The notes under the pieces are model-generated. The model was not told where the DNA came from. It ran no database searches and worked only from the letters and a program-made list of their open reading frames with translations. A stretch of DNA of 64,000 nt from Winogradskyella sp. UBA3174 (lineage in GTDB: Bacteria; Bacteroidota; Bacteroidia; Flavobacteriales; Flavobacteriaceae), in contig NZ_DEXW01000017.1 of the NCBI RefSeq assembly GCF_002364335.1, forward strand, positions 11,292-75,291, in the 5' to 3' direction. A program made the translations under genes and the position numbers. Of this stretch, positions 35,162-44,875 are shown in pieces (the stretch's first letter is position 1; the number at the start of each line of letters is the position of its first letter).

Positions 35162-36008
35162 TCAATAATTGTTCCTTAATTTTTTCAAGCTCATCTTTCA
35201 TCTGCACTACCAATTTTTGCATTGGAGCATGGTTAGATTTAGAACCTATAGTATTAATTTCTCGACCTATTTCTTGAGAAATAAAACCTAGTTTTTTACC
35301 ATTAGAATCTTCAGAATTTAAAGTTTTAATAAAATAATCTAAGTGATTATCTAACCTTACTTTTTCTTCTGTGATGTCAAATTTCTCGATGTAATAAACC
35401 AGCTCTTGTTCAAAGCGGTTTTCGTCTACTTTTTCTTTAATATCAGAGATGCCTTTTTCTAAACGTGCTCTAACTCCATCAATACGATCAGGATCCATAG
35501 TAATCACAGCTTCTAGAAGTTGTGTTAACGTTTCAATTCTATTTTCGAAATCTTGTTTCAGGGTCGCACCTTCATCCTTACGGTAAGCTACTATTTTGGT
35601 GATAGCCTCATTAATTTCACTATTAATTAAAGACCATTCTTCTTCATCAATATCATCGCGCTCAGTAGTAATTGCGTCTGGCATGCGTACAGCCATTTTT
35701 AATAGCTCTATAGCGTCACCATTAACTATATCTTTAAGTTGCTTTATGTACTCATTAACTACAGTTTTATTAATCTTAGAACTAGTGTCCTCACCTGTAA
35801 TTTCTACAAAGAGTGAAAAATCTACTTTACCTCTGCTAAGATGTTTTGCAATATGTTTTCTAATACCGAGTTCTTTTGCACGATACATTGATGGCATACG
35901 AGCGTTAAGATCTAAACTCTTACTGTTAAGTGATTTTAATTCGATAGATATTTTTTTGGTAGGGAGCTGAAGCACAGATTTCCCGTAACCTGTCATAGAT
36001 TGTATCAT
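35151..36008 (-). CDS. yicC: YicC family endoribonuclease
   Basis: 285 residues from ATG 36008 (MIQSMTGYGKSV). This is the family's invariant opening, so I reject the in-frame ATG at 36044, which would add 12 residues. Landmarks are ELKSLNSKSLDLNARMP, RGKVDFSLFVEI and the C-terminal FISQEIGREINTIGSKSNH. YicC is an endoribonuclease involved in RNA turnover. First gene of the yicC-gmk-nadD operon. Confidence 0.93.
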   Translation of the reverse strand: MIQSMTGYGKSVLQLPTKKISIELKSLNSKSLDLNARMPSMYRAKELGIRKHIAKHLSRGKVDFSLFVEITGEDTSSKINKTVVNEYIKQLKDIVNGDAIELLKMAVRMPDAITTERDDIDEEEWSLINSEINEAITKIVAYRKDEGATLKQDFENRIETLTQLLEAVITMDPDRIDGVRARLEKGISDIKEKVDENRFEQELVYYIEKFDITEEKVRLDNHLDYFIKTLNSEDSNGKKLGFISQEIGREINTIGSKSNHAPMQKLVVQMKDELEKIKEQLLNVL

Positions 36009-36091
36009 TAATATGATGCGATTAAAGTTGCCGCTAAGGTACAAAAATGAATGGTTTTAAAACGTGATTAAATAGTTTGAAAAGTACTTAG

Positions 36092-36118
36092 TTGAGACCT
36101 TAGACTTTTTTAACTTTG
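36092..36118 (+). promoter_or_regulatory. Putative promoter of the acyl-CoA thioesterase gene
   Basis: TAACTTTG (36111-36118) is an exact -7 box; TTG at 36092-36094 is 16 nt upstream, one short of the usual range. It supports ATG 36143 over the TTG at 36116, which overlaps the box. Confidence 0.55.
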
Positions 36119-36142
36119 CAACCTCTTTTGAAAACAAAAACT

Positions 36143-36625
36143 ATGTATAAAAAACAATTTGAAATTCGTTGGAGTGATGTCGATGCCAATGGCCATTTAG
36201 CCAATTCTGCATACACTAATTTTATGAGTCATGCTAGAATGTCTTTTTTTGGTGAACAAGGATTTTCAATGTCCGAAATTAGAACGCATAATGTAGGGCC
36301 TGTCGTTTTTTACGAGCACATGTTTTACTTTAAAGAATCTTTTATTGGAGCTCCAATTACAGTAACTATTGAAGTTTCTGGTTTAAGTGAAGATGGTATG
36401 CTATTTATGTTTGAACATAATTTTTACAATGTCAAAGGCGAAAATTTAGCGTATTGCGAAATGCAAGGAGGTTGGATAGATTTAAAAGCAAGAAAACTAA
36501 CAGGTCTGCCAATACCTTTATTAGAATTGGCTAAAAAATTCCCAAAATCTGAAAGTTTTAAAGTACTTATTAAGGAAGATACACGTAAGCATGGAGTAAG
36601 GCCAAAACCCATGGTATTAAAGTAA
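36143..36625 (+). CDS. Acyl-CoA thioesterase (hotdog fold, 4HBT type)
   Basis: 160 residues from ATG 36143 (MYKKQFEIRWSDVDANGHLA). The catalytic WSDVDANGHLANSAY motif carries the acidic residue typical of 4-hydroxybenzoyl-CoA-like thioesterases. The rest is hotdog fold (FESFIGAPITV-like strands, FEHNFYNVKGENLAYCEMQG). Substrate is unknown; a cytosolic acyl-CoA is likely. It is convergent with the FemAB-like gene, 5 nt apart. Confidence 0.87.
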   Translation: MYKKQFEIRWSDVDANGHLANSAYTNFMSHARMSFFGEQGFSMSEIRTHNVGPVVFYEHMFYFKESFIGAPITVTIEVSGLSEDGMLFMFEHNFYNVKGENLAYCEMQGGWIDLKARKLTGLPIPLLELAKKFPKSESFKVLIKEDTRKHGVRPKPMVLK

Positions 36626-36630
36626 AAGCA

Positions 36631-37764
36631 CTATTTAAAAGGCTGGTGCTGCTTAAAAGACTTAATCTGCACGTTTTTTATAAACGGTTTTAAAATTTGA
36701 TTAGCCAAATACCTTTTATGTTTACAATAACAGGTTAATGTTTTTGGCTCTGCGCCTAATGTACTTTTTATTTCTGAGGCTGTTCTGCCTAAATTAATCT
36801 TATGAGATTTTGTTGCGATACCGAGTCTTACATAGTCATTTAAAATACGCGTATAAATTCCATATTCTTTATTATTAGAATAATCAATACCTATAAAATG
36901 AGCATCTAAATTGGTGTCGTTTTGCATGGCTGATAGAAACCCAACCAAGTTGTCATTTAAAAAATAACCTTTTACAATAAACTTTTCTTTGAAGGTGCCT
37001 TTAAGGTGAACATAGGTTTCGAGATTTAAGATTTGCGCATTAAAATCCGCATTCTCTATAGTATTTTGGTACAATGCCTGAAGTTCATTTCTATGTGATT
37101 TAATATCTTCAACAGAAAATAATTTAATATCTAAAGTTTCACTTTTTGCATCTGCTCTGTTTGCTTTTACACGATATTTAGATTTTAATGCACTCGTGTA
37201 ATCTCCAAAAGACGTCCATTCGGGCTTCAATGTAATGATCATATTTGGCTCTACTTTCATAGCTGCATAATCATAAGATTTTAATTGATCTGTAATGTAG
37301 AGTGACTCATTTTTAAAGTCTTTAACAAAAATAGAGCTTAACTTTTTTGTGGTTTTAGATAGTTTTTTTACAGCTTTAGCAATGGCGTTAAAGGTTTCAA
37401 TTTTAGGCGCGCCGCCTTTTAAAAATGTACCATATTCTCCACTTAGAAATACGTTACCACAAAATAAAACTCGAATTTTATTATTGCAAAACGTGTTATT
37501 TAGAACACGTCTTACCTTACCTGACATTTTAATATTTTTTGTAATGGTTTCTACACCAATGGTTACAATCTGTGTATTGGCAAAGGCAACGGCTTTTTTA
37601 TTTTTTAAAATAAAAATATAATTAAATTCAATATCTGTATTTGCAATTTCAAATGCTTTTAAAAACTCAGGCGAATAATAAATATTAGTACAACAATTAA
37701 CATTATCCCAATATTTTTGTGGAATGCTATCTATAGTTTTAAATACGTCTGATTTTAAATGCAA
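36631..37764 (-). CDS. FemAB/GNAT-like acyltransferase
   Basis: 377 residues. There are two acetyltransferase-like halves: an N-terminal domain (YSPEFLKAFEIANTDIEFNY) and a C-terminal one (ALYQNTIENADFNAQILN, GYFLNDNLVGFLSAMQNDT, INLGRTASEIKSTLGAEP). This is the plan of the FemAB-like family PF04339. Such enzymes transfer acyl or aminoacyl groups, with substrates usually unknown. It lies 1 nt downstream of the EamA transporter gene and is probably co-transcribed with it and the ArsC-like gene. Confidence 0.72.
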   Translation of the reverse strand: MHLKSDVFKTIDSIPQKYWDNVNCCTNIYYSPEFLKAFEIANTDIEFNYIFILKNKKAVAFANTQIVTIGVETITKNIKMSGKVRRVLNNTFCNNKIRVLFCGNVFLSGEYGTFLKGGAPKIETFNAIAKAVKKLSKTTKKLSSIFVKDFKNESLYITDQLKSYDYAAMKVEPNMIITLKPEWTSFGDYTSALKSKYRVKANRADAKSETLDIKLFSVEDIKSHRNELQALYQNTIENADFNAQILNLETYVHLKGTFKEKFIVKGYFLNDNLVGFLSAMQNDTNLDAHFIGIDYSNNKEYGIYTRILNDYVRLGIATKSHKINLGRTASEIKSTLGAEPKTLTCYCKHKRYLANQILKPFIKNVQIKSFKQHQPFK

Positions 37765-37765
37765 A

Positions 37766-38683
37766 TTAATTCGCTTTTTTTGGTTTTATAGTAACAACGT
37801 AGACCCCTAAAAAGATGATAATCATAGCTCCGATTTTTATAGCATCTATAAAATCTGCGCCCATAATAAGCGCAAAAAGTCCGGCAATTACGGGTTGAAG
37901 ATAAATAAACATGCCTACTGTAGATGCTTTTAATTTGTTTAAAGCGATTGGATTAAATAAATACGTTCCGAAGGTTGCTCCGATAATAACAAATAAAACT
38001 GAGAAGGTTGTGTAGGGAGTAAATGTCTCCCATTCTATAGCATTCAGTTCATCGTAACCAAAAGGAATAAGTATTATTAGGCCAAATAGAAACATCCATT
38101 TAATAAATGTAAAAGGATGATATTTAGCGGTTAGTTTTTTAATCAATATCACATAAATACTATATGAAATTGCATTTAAAAATATAAATAGATTACCTAA
38201 CAGGACATTGTCTCCTGGTCGCCCAGATTTACCATAAATTGTTAAAATTAAAGCGCCAACTAAACCTAAAGCAACACCAAGTATTTTTAGTTTAGTTACG
38301 TTTTCCTTCAAAATAATTGCAGAAAGAATTAAGATTATAATGGGCACAATAATCATTATAGACGAGGCATGTATTGGAGTTGTGTACTCTAAACCTTTAA
38401 AAAATAAAAGCATATTTATAACTACACCAAAAAGAGCAGCGACAAAGAATTTTAAATAGTCTTTTTTATCAATTTTCTGCTTTGGTAAAAAAAGACTTAT
38501 AATCCAAAACAACAATGTGGCACCAGCTACTCGCAATAAAACAAAGCCAAAAGGTTTAATATAATTTTCATTCATCACAGTTTTTGCAATCGTGTAATTA
38601 AGTCCATATAGTAGCTGAACCATAAATAGTGCGAAAATGGCAAAGCCTCTACTATTCATGTATGGCGATTTTTGCAGTTTCAA
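37766..38683 (-). CDS. EamA/DMT-family transporter
   Basis: 305 residues, ten predicted helices in two EamA repeats (FVLLRVAGATLLFWIISLF, IHASSIMIIVPIIILILSA, LGVALGLVGALILTIYG, LLGNLFIFLNAISYSIYV, VGMFIYLQPVIAGLFALIMG). The duplicated helix plan is typical of drug/metabolite exporters in the inner membrane. Substrate is not evident. Its start overlaps the ArsC-like gene by 32 nt. Confidence 0.92.
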   Translation of the reverse strand: MKLQKSPYMNSRGFAIFALFMVQLLYGLNYTIAKTVMNENYIKPFGFVLLRVAGATLLFWIISLFLPKQKIDKKDYLKFFVAALFGVVINMLLFFKGLEYTTPIHASSIMIIVPIIILILSAIILKENVTKLKILGVALGLVGALILTIYGKSGRPGDNVLLGNLFIFLNAISYSIYVILIKKLTAKYHPFTFIKWMFLFGLIILIPFGYDELNAIEWETFTPYTTFSVLFVIIGATFGTYLFNPIALNKLKASTVGMFIYLQPVIAGLFALIMGADFIDAIKIGAMIIIFLGVYVVTIKPKKAN

Positions 38684-39005
38684 CTGTTTTTTTAGAATTA
38701 CCTATAAAAACCTGCTTGTTATAAATAATAACAGGTCGTTTTAGAAACGTATAATGTTTTAAAATATAGCTTTTGTAATCGTTTTCAGAAAGTGATTTTT
38801 CTTTTAACTTTAATTCTTTATATAATCTTGCGCGTTTGCTGAATAGGTTTTCAAAACTACCGGCTAATGCTTTCATTTCTTCAATTTGAGATTGAGTAAT
38901 TGGGTCTGTTTTTATATCTTGAATTATAAAATCATCAGTTAAGTTAATCATATTCATAATACGTTTACAAGTGTCACAAGTACTTAGGTAGTAAATCTTT
39001 TTCAT
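38652..39005 (-). CDS. ArsC/Spx-like thioredoxin-fold protein
   Basis: 117 residues from ATG 39005 (MKKIYYLSTCDTCKRIMN). The in-frame ATG at 39044 would add a hydrophilic tail absent from the family. A CxxC pair (Cys10, Cys13) lies where ArsC has its redox cysteine. QDIKTDPITQSQIEEM and YTFLKRPVIIYNKQVFIG match the ArsC/Spx fold. It could reduce arsenate or act as a thiol regulator; the arsenate-binding arginines are not clear, so I would not call it arsenate reductase. Confidence 0.85.
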   Translation of the reverse strand: MKKIYYLSTCDTCKRIMNMINLTDDFIIQDIKTDPITQSQIEEMKALAGSFENLFSKRARLYKELKLKEKSLSENDYKSYILKHYTFLKRPVIIYNKQVFIGNSKKTVETAKIAIHE

Positions 39006-39120
39006 GATTATTTGAATAATTTCTAAAGTGCAAATTAACTTCATTTAAATCTAAAACAGATTAGATTTAGTAAATAAAGTACAATACAGTATTTTTACCA
39101 TAACGAATTTATTACACCTT

Positions 39121-40368
39121 ATGGATTATTACTCAATAGCAACAATACTTGTCGTCTTATCGGCCATTTTTGGATACATAAATGTCAGATTTTTAAAACT
39201 ACCAATTACTATTGGTCTAATGCTAATCACTATTGTGTTTACTTTAGTATTAGTTGTTATCGGTCAGTTTGATGACACGTTACTTTTGAGAGAAAAAGCC
39301 TTTGTAGAGCAAATAGATTTTGAAACGGTACTCCTAGATATTATGTTAAGTTTTTTACTTTTTGCAGGTGCTTTACATACCAATTTCGACCAGCTTAAAA
39401 TACAACGTGGTCCAATTTTAGCTTTTGCAACCTTTGGTGTGCTTACATCAACGTTTCTAGTTGGGATTTTTATGTACTACCTTTTACAATTGGTAGGTTT
39501 AGAAGTTTCGTTTATTAACTGTTTACTTTTTGGGGCTTTAATTTCTCCTACGGATCCAATAGCTGTTTTAGGCATATTGAAAAAAGCTGGCGCACCCAAA
39601 AAACTAGAAACTAAAATTGTAGGAGAGTCTCTCTTTAATGATGGAGTTGGAGTTGTGGTATTCTTAACCATATTCGCGATTGCTGCGAAACCTAATGTTG
39701 CAATTGAGCTATCTGAAATAGCAAAATTATTTGGTCAAGAAGTTTTTGGCGGTATCATTCTGGGAGGTTTACTAGGTTGGGTAACCTACCGACTAATGCG
39801 CTCTATAGATAATTATGAAGTCGAAGTTATCTTAACTATTTCTGCTGTAATGGGAGGCACAATGTTAGCACACCAATTACACTTATCTGCTCCTTTAGCT
39901 ATGGTAACCGCAGGTTTAATTGTAGGAAACGATACGGTTAGAAATTCTGCCATGTCAGAGATTACAGAAACGTATGTAGATAAATTCTGGGAGCTCATAG
40001 ATGTACTACTAAATACTATTTTATTTATAATGATTGGTATGGAGATGTTAGTACTCACTTTTAAAGAAAACTATATCTATGCAGGTTTATTGGCTATACC
40101 TTTAATTTTAATGTGCCGTTATTTATCGCTTTGGTTACCTGTTAAATTCTTTTCTAAACGTTTAGATTTTGTTCCAAAGACCAATTTAATAATGACTTGG
40201 GGAGGCTTACGCGGAGGTATATCAATTGCTTTAGCTTTAAGTCTTACAAATGATATGGACCGAGAGTTATTTTTAGTTATTACTTATATAGTTGTAGTTG
40301 TCTCTATTGTAGGACAAGGTTTAACTGTAGAGCCAATAATTAAACGATTAACGAGGAATGCAGATTAA
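39121..40368 (+). CDS. Na+/H+ antiporter, CPA1 family
   Basis: 415 residues with about 12 helices. The conserved core includes LFGALISPTDPIAVLGIL, VGESLFNDGVGVVVFLTIF (the paired acidic residues of helix 5) and TWGGLRGGISIALALSL. It exchanges sodium for protons at the inner membrane. It is monocistronic; the stop overlaps the convergent DUF3298 gene by 4 nt. Confidence 0.94.
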   Translation: MDYYSIATILVVLSAIFGYINVRFLKLPITIGLMLITIVFTLVLVVIGQFDDTLLLREKAFVEQIDFETVLLDIMLSFLLFAGALHTNFDQLKIQRGPILAFATFGVLTSTFLVGIFMYYLLQLVGLEVSFINCLLFGALISPTDPIAVLGILKKAGAPKKLETKIVGESLFNDGVGVVVFLTIFAIAAKPNVAIELSEIAKLFGQEVFGGIILGGLLGWVTYRLMRSIDNYEVEVILTISAVMGGTMLAHQLHLSAPLAMVTAGLIVGNDTVRNSAMSEITETYVDKFWELIDVLLNTILFIMIGMEMLVLTFKENYIYAGLLAIPLILMCRYLSLWLPVKFFSKRLDFVPKTNLIMTWGGLRGGISIALALSLTNDMDRELFLVITYIVVVVSIVGQGLTVEPIIKRLTRNAD

Positions 40369-41084
40369 TTTACTTTTAAATAAGGCTTTGCGTTAGAAAA
40401 GGGAATTACAAATTCTGTATAACCTTGGTCGTAAGATGCAATTTCGTAAACATTGTATAAAAGCACCAAACCATCATCTGTAAACCCAATATTTTTAGGT
40501 AGTTGAAATGGTTCACCAAAAAAGAAATCTTCGATATTTGATTTATCTGAGTCTTCAGACTTTAAAGATGATTTAAAATGTTTTTCAGCTAGCGTTTTAA
40601 ATGCCTCAGTGTTCTCAATAATATCTTGTATTGCGAATAGGTTTCCGGTGTTTGGATCAAAATTTAAGAAGCTAATTGTGTCGTTGCCATGCGCTCCACC
40701 TTTATCCGTATATATACTAAGTGCAATAGTTACAATTTCGGTAGATATGTAGGTGACTTCAGACTCAATATTTAATGACCAAGATTGTTCTCCTTCAGGG
40801 AAATCTTTCTTAAAATTTACAAATTCGGTGTTAAATGTACTTAGCGCTTCGTCTAAAGTTTTGATGTTTTTTGAATCTGAAATAGCTTTAATTATTTCAT
40901 TCTCAATTGTTGTATTAATGGCATTAGATATATTATTATCTGTAGTCGCTTTAGTCAGAATTACAGTAATTTCAGCATCAAAGGCTTTAGATATTTCATT
41001 TGTTTTAAATGTGAGCGGTTTAATTTCTTCATCACATGAAAAAAGAACCACTACAAAGACTATTAAAACTTTAATTTTTTTCAA
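40365..41084 (-). CDS. DUF3298/DUF4163 lipoprotein
   Basis: 239 residues. The lipobox ends at Cys17 (VVVLFSC). The DUF4163-like part (SLNIESEVTYISTEIVTIAL, YTDKGGAHGNDTISFLNF) and the DUF3298 part (LPKNIGFTDDGLVLLYNVYE, FVIPFSNAKPYL) make the RsiV-like shape, here without a sigma-binding domain. An envelope-anchored protein of unknown role, possibly peptidoglycan-binding. Confidence 0.85.
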   Translation of the reverse strand: MKKIKVLIVFVVVLFSCDEEIKPLTFKTNEISKAFDAEITVILTKATTDNNISNAINTTIENEIIKAISDSKNIKTLDEALSTFNTEFVNFKKDFPEGEQSWSLNIESEVTYISTEIVTIALSIYTDKGGAHGNDTISFLNFDPNTGNLFAIQDIIENTEAFKTLAEKHFKSSLKSEDSDKSNIEDFFFGEPFQLPKNIGFTDDGLVLLYNVYEIASYDQGYTEFVIPFSNAKPYLKVN

Positions 41085-41239
41085 AACTTAAAGGCATTTT
41101 GTTAAACAAAGACTAAAGGTATTATATAGATTTGAATAGAACGAATTATACTTTAAATTCTTGTACTCAAAAAAGACGTCTTTCTATCTATTAAGTTAAT
41201 TTTAAAAAAAGAGTTTGAGCACGCTAAATATTTTTATTT

Positions 41240-42379
41240 ATGAAATTTAATACTAAAACAATACATGGAGGTCAAAAACACGACCCTGCTTATGGTGCAG
41301 TAATGCCACCAATTTATCAAACGTCAACTTATGCGCAAACGACTCCTGGTGATCATAAAGGCTATGCATATTCAAGAACAAGTAACCCTACACGTAGTGC
41401 TTTAGAGCATGCTTTTGCAAGTATAGAAAATGGGAATTATGGCTTAGCGTTTGGCTCTGGTTTAGCCGCTATTGATTCTGTTTTGAAATTATTAAAATCA
41501 GGTGACGAAGTTGTTTCTACCAATGATTTATATGGCGGTACTTACCGTTTGTTTACAAAGATTTACGAAGAATTTGGTATTAAGTTTCATTTTATAGGTA
41601 TGGAAAATGTAGAACGTATTGAAGACTATATTAATGAAAACACAAAGTTGATTTGGGTAGAAACACCAACGAATCCAATGATGAATATTATTGATATTAA
41701 AACTACGGCTAGTATTGCTAAAAAGCATGACGTATTATTAGCAGTAGACAATACATTTGCAACACCATACTTACAGCAGCCTTTAGATTTAGGCGCAAAT
41801 ATAGTAATGCACTCTGCTACTAAGTATCTAGGAGGGCATAGTGATTTAGTTATGGGCGCGCTTATTGTTAAAGATAAAGCATTAGCGGATCGCTTGTATT
41901 TTATACAAAATGCCAGTGGTGCGATATGTGGACCACAAGATGCATTTTTAGCACTTAGAGGTATAAAAACACTACATATACGTATGCAACGCCATTGCGA
42001 AAATGGTAAGGCTGTGGCAGAATTTTTAGCCAATCACCCTAAAATAGAAAATGTATATTGGCCAGGATTTGAGAGTCATCCTAATCATAATATTGCAAAG
42101 TCTCAAATGAAAGATTTTGGAGGTATGGTATCGTTCACAACTAAAGGGAATGATTATGAAGAAGCAATTAAGATTGTAGAGAACCTTAAGATTTTTACAT
42201 TGGCGGAATCTTTAGGTGGTGTAGAATCTTTAGCAGGCCATCCAGTTAGTATGACACACGCAAGTATTCCGAAAGAAGAGCGAGAAAAAATAGGAGTTGT
42301 AGATTCTTTAATTAGGTTGAGTGTTGGTATAGAAGATGAAGATGATTTAATTGCAGATTTAAGGCAAGCAATCGGATAA
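41240..42379 (+). CDS. Cystathionine gamma-synthase / gamma-lyase (PLP)
   Basis: 379 residues of the Cys/Met metabolism PLP family. PLP-phosphate contacts are in YSRTSNPTRSALEHA and FGSGLAAIDS, and the Schiff-base Lys195 is in MHSATKYLGGHSDLVMGA. SLGGVESLAGHPVSMTHAS closes the active site. Gamma-synthase and gamma-lyase cannot be told apart reliably; neither met nor cys genes lie next to it. It is cytosolic and monocistronic. Confidence 0.93.
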   Translation: MKFNTKTIHGGQKHDPAYGAVMPPIYQTSTYAQTTPGDHKGYAYSRTSNPTRSALEHAFASIENGNYGLAFGSGLAAIDSVLKLLKSGDEVVSTNDLYGGTYRLFTKIYEEFGIKFHFIGMENVERIEDYINENTKLIWVETPTNPMMNIIDIKTTASIAKKHDVLLAVDNTFATPYLQQPLDLGANIVMHSATKYLGGHSDLVMGALIVKDKALADRLYFIQNASGAICGPQDAFLALRGIKTLHIRMQRHCENGKAVAEFLANHPKIENVYWPGFESHPNHNIAKSQMKDFGGMVSFTTKGNDYEEAIKIVENLKIFTLAESLGGVESLAGHPVSMTHASIPKEEREKIGVVDSLIRLSVGIEDEDDLIADLRQAIG

Positions 42380-42398
42380 AACGGATTGGTAATTTATT

Positions 42399-43202
42399 TT
42401 AATCGAGATAATATATATAACCAAAATTTAGCCAAACATTCCAATCATTATTTTTATTTGATGGTAAATTATGGTCTAGTCCATCTATAAAATCATTGAA
42501 ATAATATTGCCCTCTAAGCTCAATAAATAAATCTGATAAGACAGAAAGCTTATAGCGCGTTCCTACACTTGCAACAACAGACCATGTGTTTCCTCCTTCA
42601 GCATCTATAAACGGATCTCCATTAGCTGCATCACCCCAGAAATTATAAAAATTGTCGTTATTGTTAATGTTTCCGTTACCAAAAGTTGTATTAACAGAAG
42701 GATTATAAGACACAAAGTGTGCACCAGCAGCTATAAAAGGTGCAAAAGAATAAACACCGGCAGAAAAAGCTCTAATACTCATTGGGAAATACTCTAATTG
42801 CATACCAACATCCCAGTTTTGAGCTTCACCTGTATGAGCCCTAAGCTGATTAGCTTCTTCACTTGTTCTGCTATTATCTACCCATTTTCCTATATGTTCT
42901 AGTTCTGTCTTGTTCCAAGAAATTTCACTTCTAAGTTTAAAGTGGTCATTAAAATAAGTATCTGTAGAATAACAATTACAATCTGCACGATATGCAAAGT
43001 TTATATAATGTACAATACCAACAGCAATACCCGTATTACCTGCATTAGTACTAAAATTATTTCGGACTCCAAAATCAGATTTAAACGCCACAGATCCAAC
43101 AAAAGCACCTATTTCGTGAGAAAAACCTAACTGAGAATAGCTGTTCTGGACTGAACAAATTACTAACAAGAAAAGGAAAAGTCCCTTAAAATATTTAATC
43201 AT
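42399..43202 (-). CDS. THC0290_0291-family outer-membrane protein
   Basis: 267 residues with a signal peptide (LLVICSVQNSYSQ). The mature part has barrel-like strands ending GYIYYLD, and family phrases HEIGAFVGSVAFKSDFGVRN and LRSEISWNKTELEHIGKW match THC0290_0291, a flavobacterial family of unknown role. Convergent with the cystathionine gene. Confidence 0.8.
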   Translation of the reverse strand: MIKYFKGLFLFLLVICSVQNSYSQLGFSHEIGAFVGSVAFKSDFGVRNNFSTNAGNTGIAVGIVHYINFAYRADCNCYSTDTYFNDHFKLRSEISWNKTELEHIGKWVDNSRTSEEANQLRAHTGEAQNWDVGMQLEYFPMSIRAFSAGVYSFAPFIAAGAHFVSYNPSVNTTFGNGNINNNDNFYNFWGDAANGDPFIDAEGGNTWSVVASVGTRYKLSVLSDLFIELRGQYYFNDFIDGLDHNLPSNKNNDWNVWLNFGYIYYLD

Positions 43203-43408
43203 ATTAATCTGTATTGAAGTGCTTTGCCAACAAATATATAAAAACTCGACAAAACATAAAGTAAAACGGATAAAATGCAGAGTTTATTGTTTTTGGGGAT
43301 AATGCAATCTCACAAATTATTATTGAGAATATAAAAAAATAAGTTATTATTTTTACAGATAATGTATCTTTACACCCATTAAATCATAAATTCTTAACAA
43401 TAATTTAT

Positions 43409-44752
43409 ATGAAAGATAAAATTGAAGCTTTTTTAGATCTTGTAAAGGATCGCAATGGTCACGAACCAGAGTTTTTACAAGCTGTTCAAGAAGTAGCAGA
43501 AGCAGTTATTCCTTATATCGCTAAACACGACATTTATAATGGGAAGAATATTTTATTAAGAATGGCAGAACCCGAACGGTTAATTTCTTTTAGAATTTGT
43601 TGGGTAGATGATTCTGGTGAGATACAAGTAAATAGGGGTTATAGAATACAGATGAATTCTGCAATTGGACCATATAAAGGCGGATTGCGTTTTCATCCAA
43701 CAGTGAACGCAAGTATTTTAAAATTCTTAGCTTTTGAGCAAGTCTTTAAAAATTCACTTACAACATTACCAATGGGTGGTGGTAAAGGTGGTTCTGATTT
43801 TGACCCAAAAGGAAAATCAGACAATGAAATTATGCGTTTTTGTCATGCTTTTATGAGTGAATTATTTAGACATATTGGCCCAAATACAGATGTGCCTGCA
43901 GGTGACATTGGAGTTGGTGGTAGAGAGATTGGCTATATGTTTGGTATGTATAAAAAACTTTGCAACGAATTTACAGGTGTTTTAACAGGTAAAGGTGCTT
44001 CTTGGGGAGGATCATTAATTAGACCAGAAGCTACAGGATACGGAAACGTATACTTTGCGCAGAACATGTTAAAAGCTAAAAATGATTCATTTGAAGGAAA
44101 AAAAGTGGTTATTTCTGGATCTGGTAATGTTGCGCAGTATGCAGCAGAAAAGGCGATTGAATTAGGCGCAACTATATTAACATTGTCAGATTCTGGCGGA
44201 TATATAGTTGATGAAGATGGTATAGATTCAGAAAAGCTCAAATTTGTTATGGACCTCAAAAATATTAGAAGAGGTAGAATTAGCGAATATGTTGAGAAAT
44301 ATCCTAATGCAAAATATGTGGTAGGAGCAAGACCTTGGTCTGTAAAATGTGATATTGCTTTGCCATGTGCAACGCAAAATGAACTAAATGGTGAAGAAGC
44401 AAAGCAATTAATTGAAAACGGATGTATGTGTGTATCTGAAGGTGCAAATATGCCTTGTATGCCAGAAGCTATTCACGAGTTTCAAAAAGCTAAAATCCTA
44501 TTCGCACCAGGAAAAGCCTCTAATGCTGGTGGTGTAGCTACTTCTGGTTTAGAAATGAGTCAAAATTCGTTACGCCTAAGTTGGACAAGAAAAGAAGTAG
44601 ATGACAGACTTAAAGATATTATGGAAGACATCCATGACTCTTGCGTACAATACGGAAAAGAAGATGATGGATCTATTGATTATATCAAAGGAGCAAATAT
44701 TGCTGGTTTTGTAAAAGTTGCTGATGCAATGATAGCCCAAGGAGTTATTTAG
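43409..44752 (+). CDS. gdhA: NADP-specific glutamate dehydrogenase
   Basis: 447 residues. Substrate and cofactor sites are clear: FHPTVNASILKFLAFEQ, the catalytic PMGGGKGGSDFDPKGKS (Lys126), NTDVPAGDIGVGGREIGYM and the Rossmann VVISGSGNVAQYAAEKA. The length and the KGASWGGSLIRPEATGYG segment mark the hexameric NADP enzyme that fixes ammonia on 2-oxoglutarate. TATCTTTA at 43365-43372 is a possible -7 box. A terminator follows. Confidence 0.96.
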   Translation: MKDKIEAFLDLVKDRNGHEPEFLQAVQEVAEAVIPYIAKHDIYNGKNILLRMAEPERLISFRICWVDDSGEIQVNRGYRIQMNSAIGPYKGGLRFHPTVNASILKFLAFEQVFKNSLTTLPMGGGKGGSDFDPKGKSDNEIMRFCHAFMSELFRHIGPNTDVPAGDIGVGGREIGYMFGMYKKLCNEFTGVLTGKGASWGGSLIRPEATGYGNVYFAQNMLKAKNDSFEGKKVVISGSGNVAQYAAEKAIELGATILTLSDSGGYIVDEDGIDSEKLKFVMDLKNIRRGRISEYVEKYPNAKYVVGARPWSVKCDIALPCATQNELNGEEAKQLIENGCMCVSEGANMPCMPEAIHEFQKAKILFAPGKASNAGGVATSGLEMSQNSLRLSWTRKEVDDRLKDIMEDIHDSCVQYGKEDDGSIDYIKGANIAGFVKVADAMIAQGVI

Positions 44753-44774
44753 TAATAGAATAGTTATAAATTTT

Positions 44775-44807
44775 AAAGTCTCTATAATAATTATAGAGGC
44801 TTTTTTT
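44775..44807 (+). terminator. Intrinsic terminator of gdhA
   Basis: AAAGTCTCTATAA pairs with TTATAGAGGCTTT (one G-T wobble) around a TAA loop, followed by T7. Confidence 0.85.
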
Positions 44808-44875
44808 ATCACATAATATAGGATTGGTCATATATTATCGTTAGTATTAAATATATTTGAAAAAATTAATTTTTA

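Noticed and set aside
38652..39005. Arsenate resistance function
   Set aside because: The CxxC pair fits the ArsC fold, but there are no ars neighbours and the arsenate-binding arginines are not evident.
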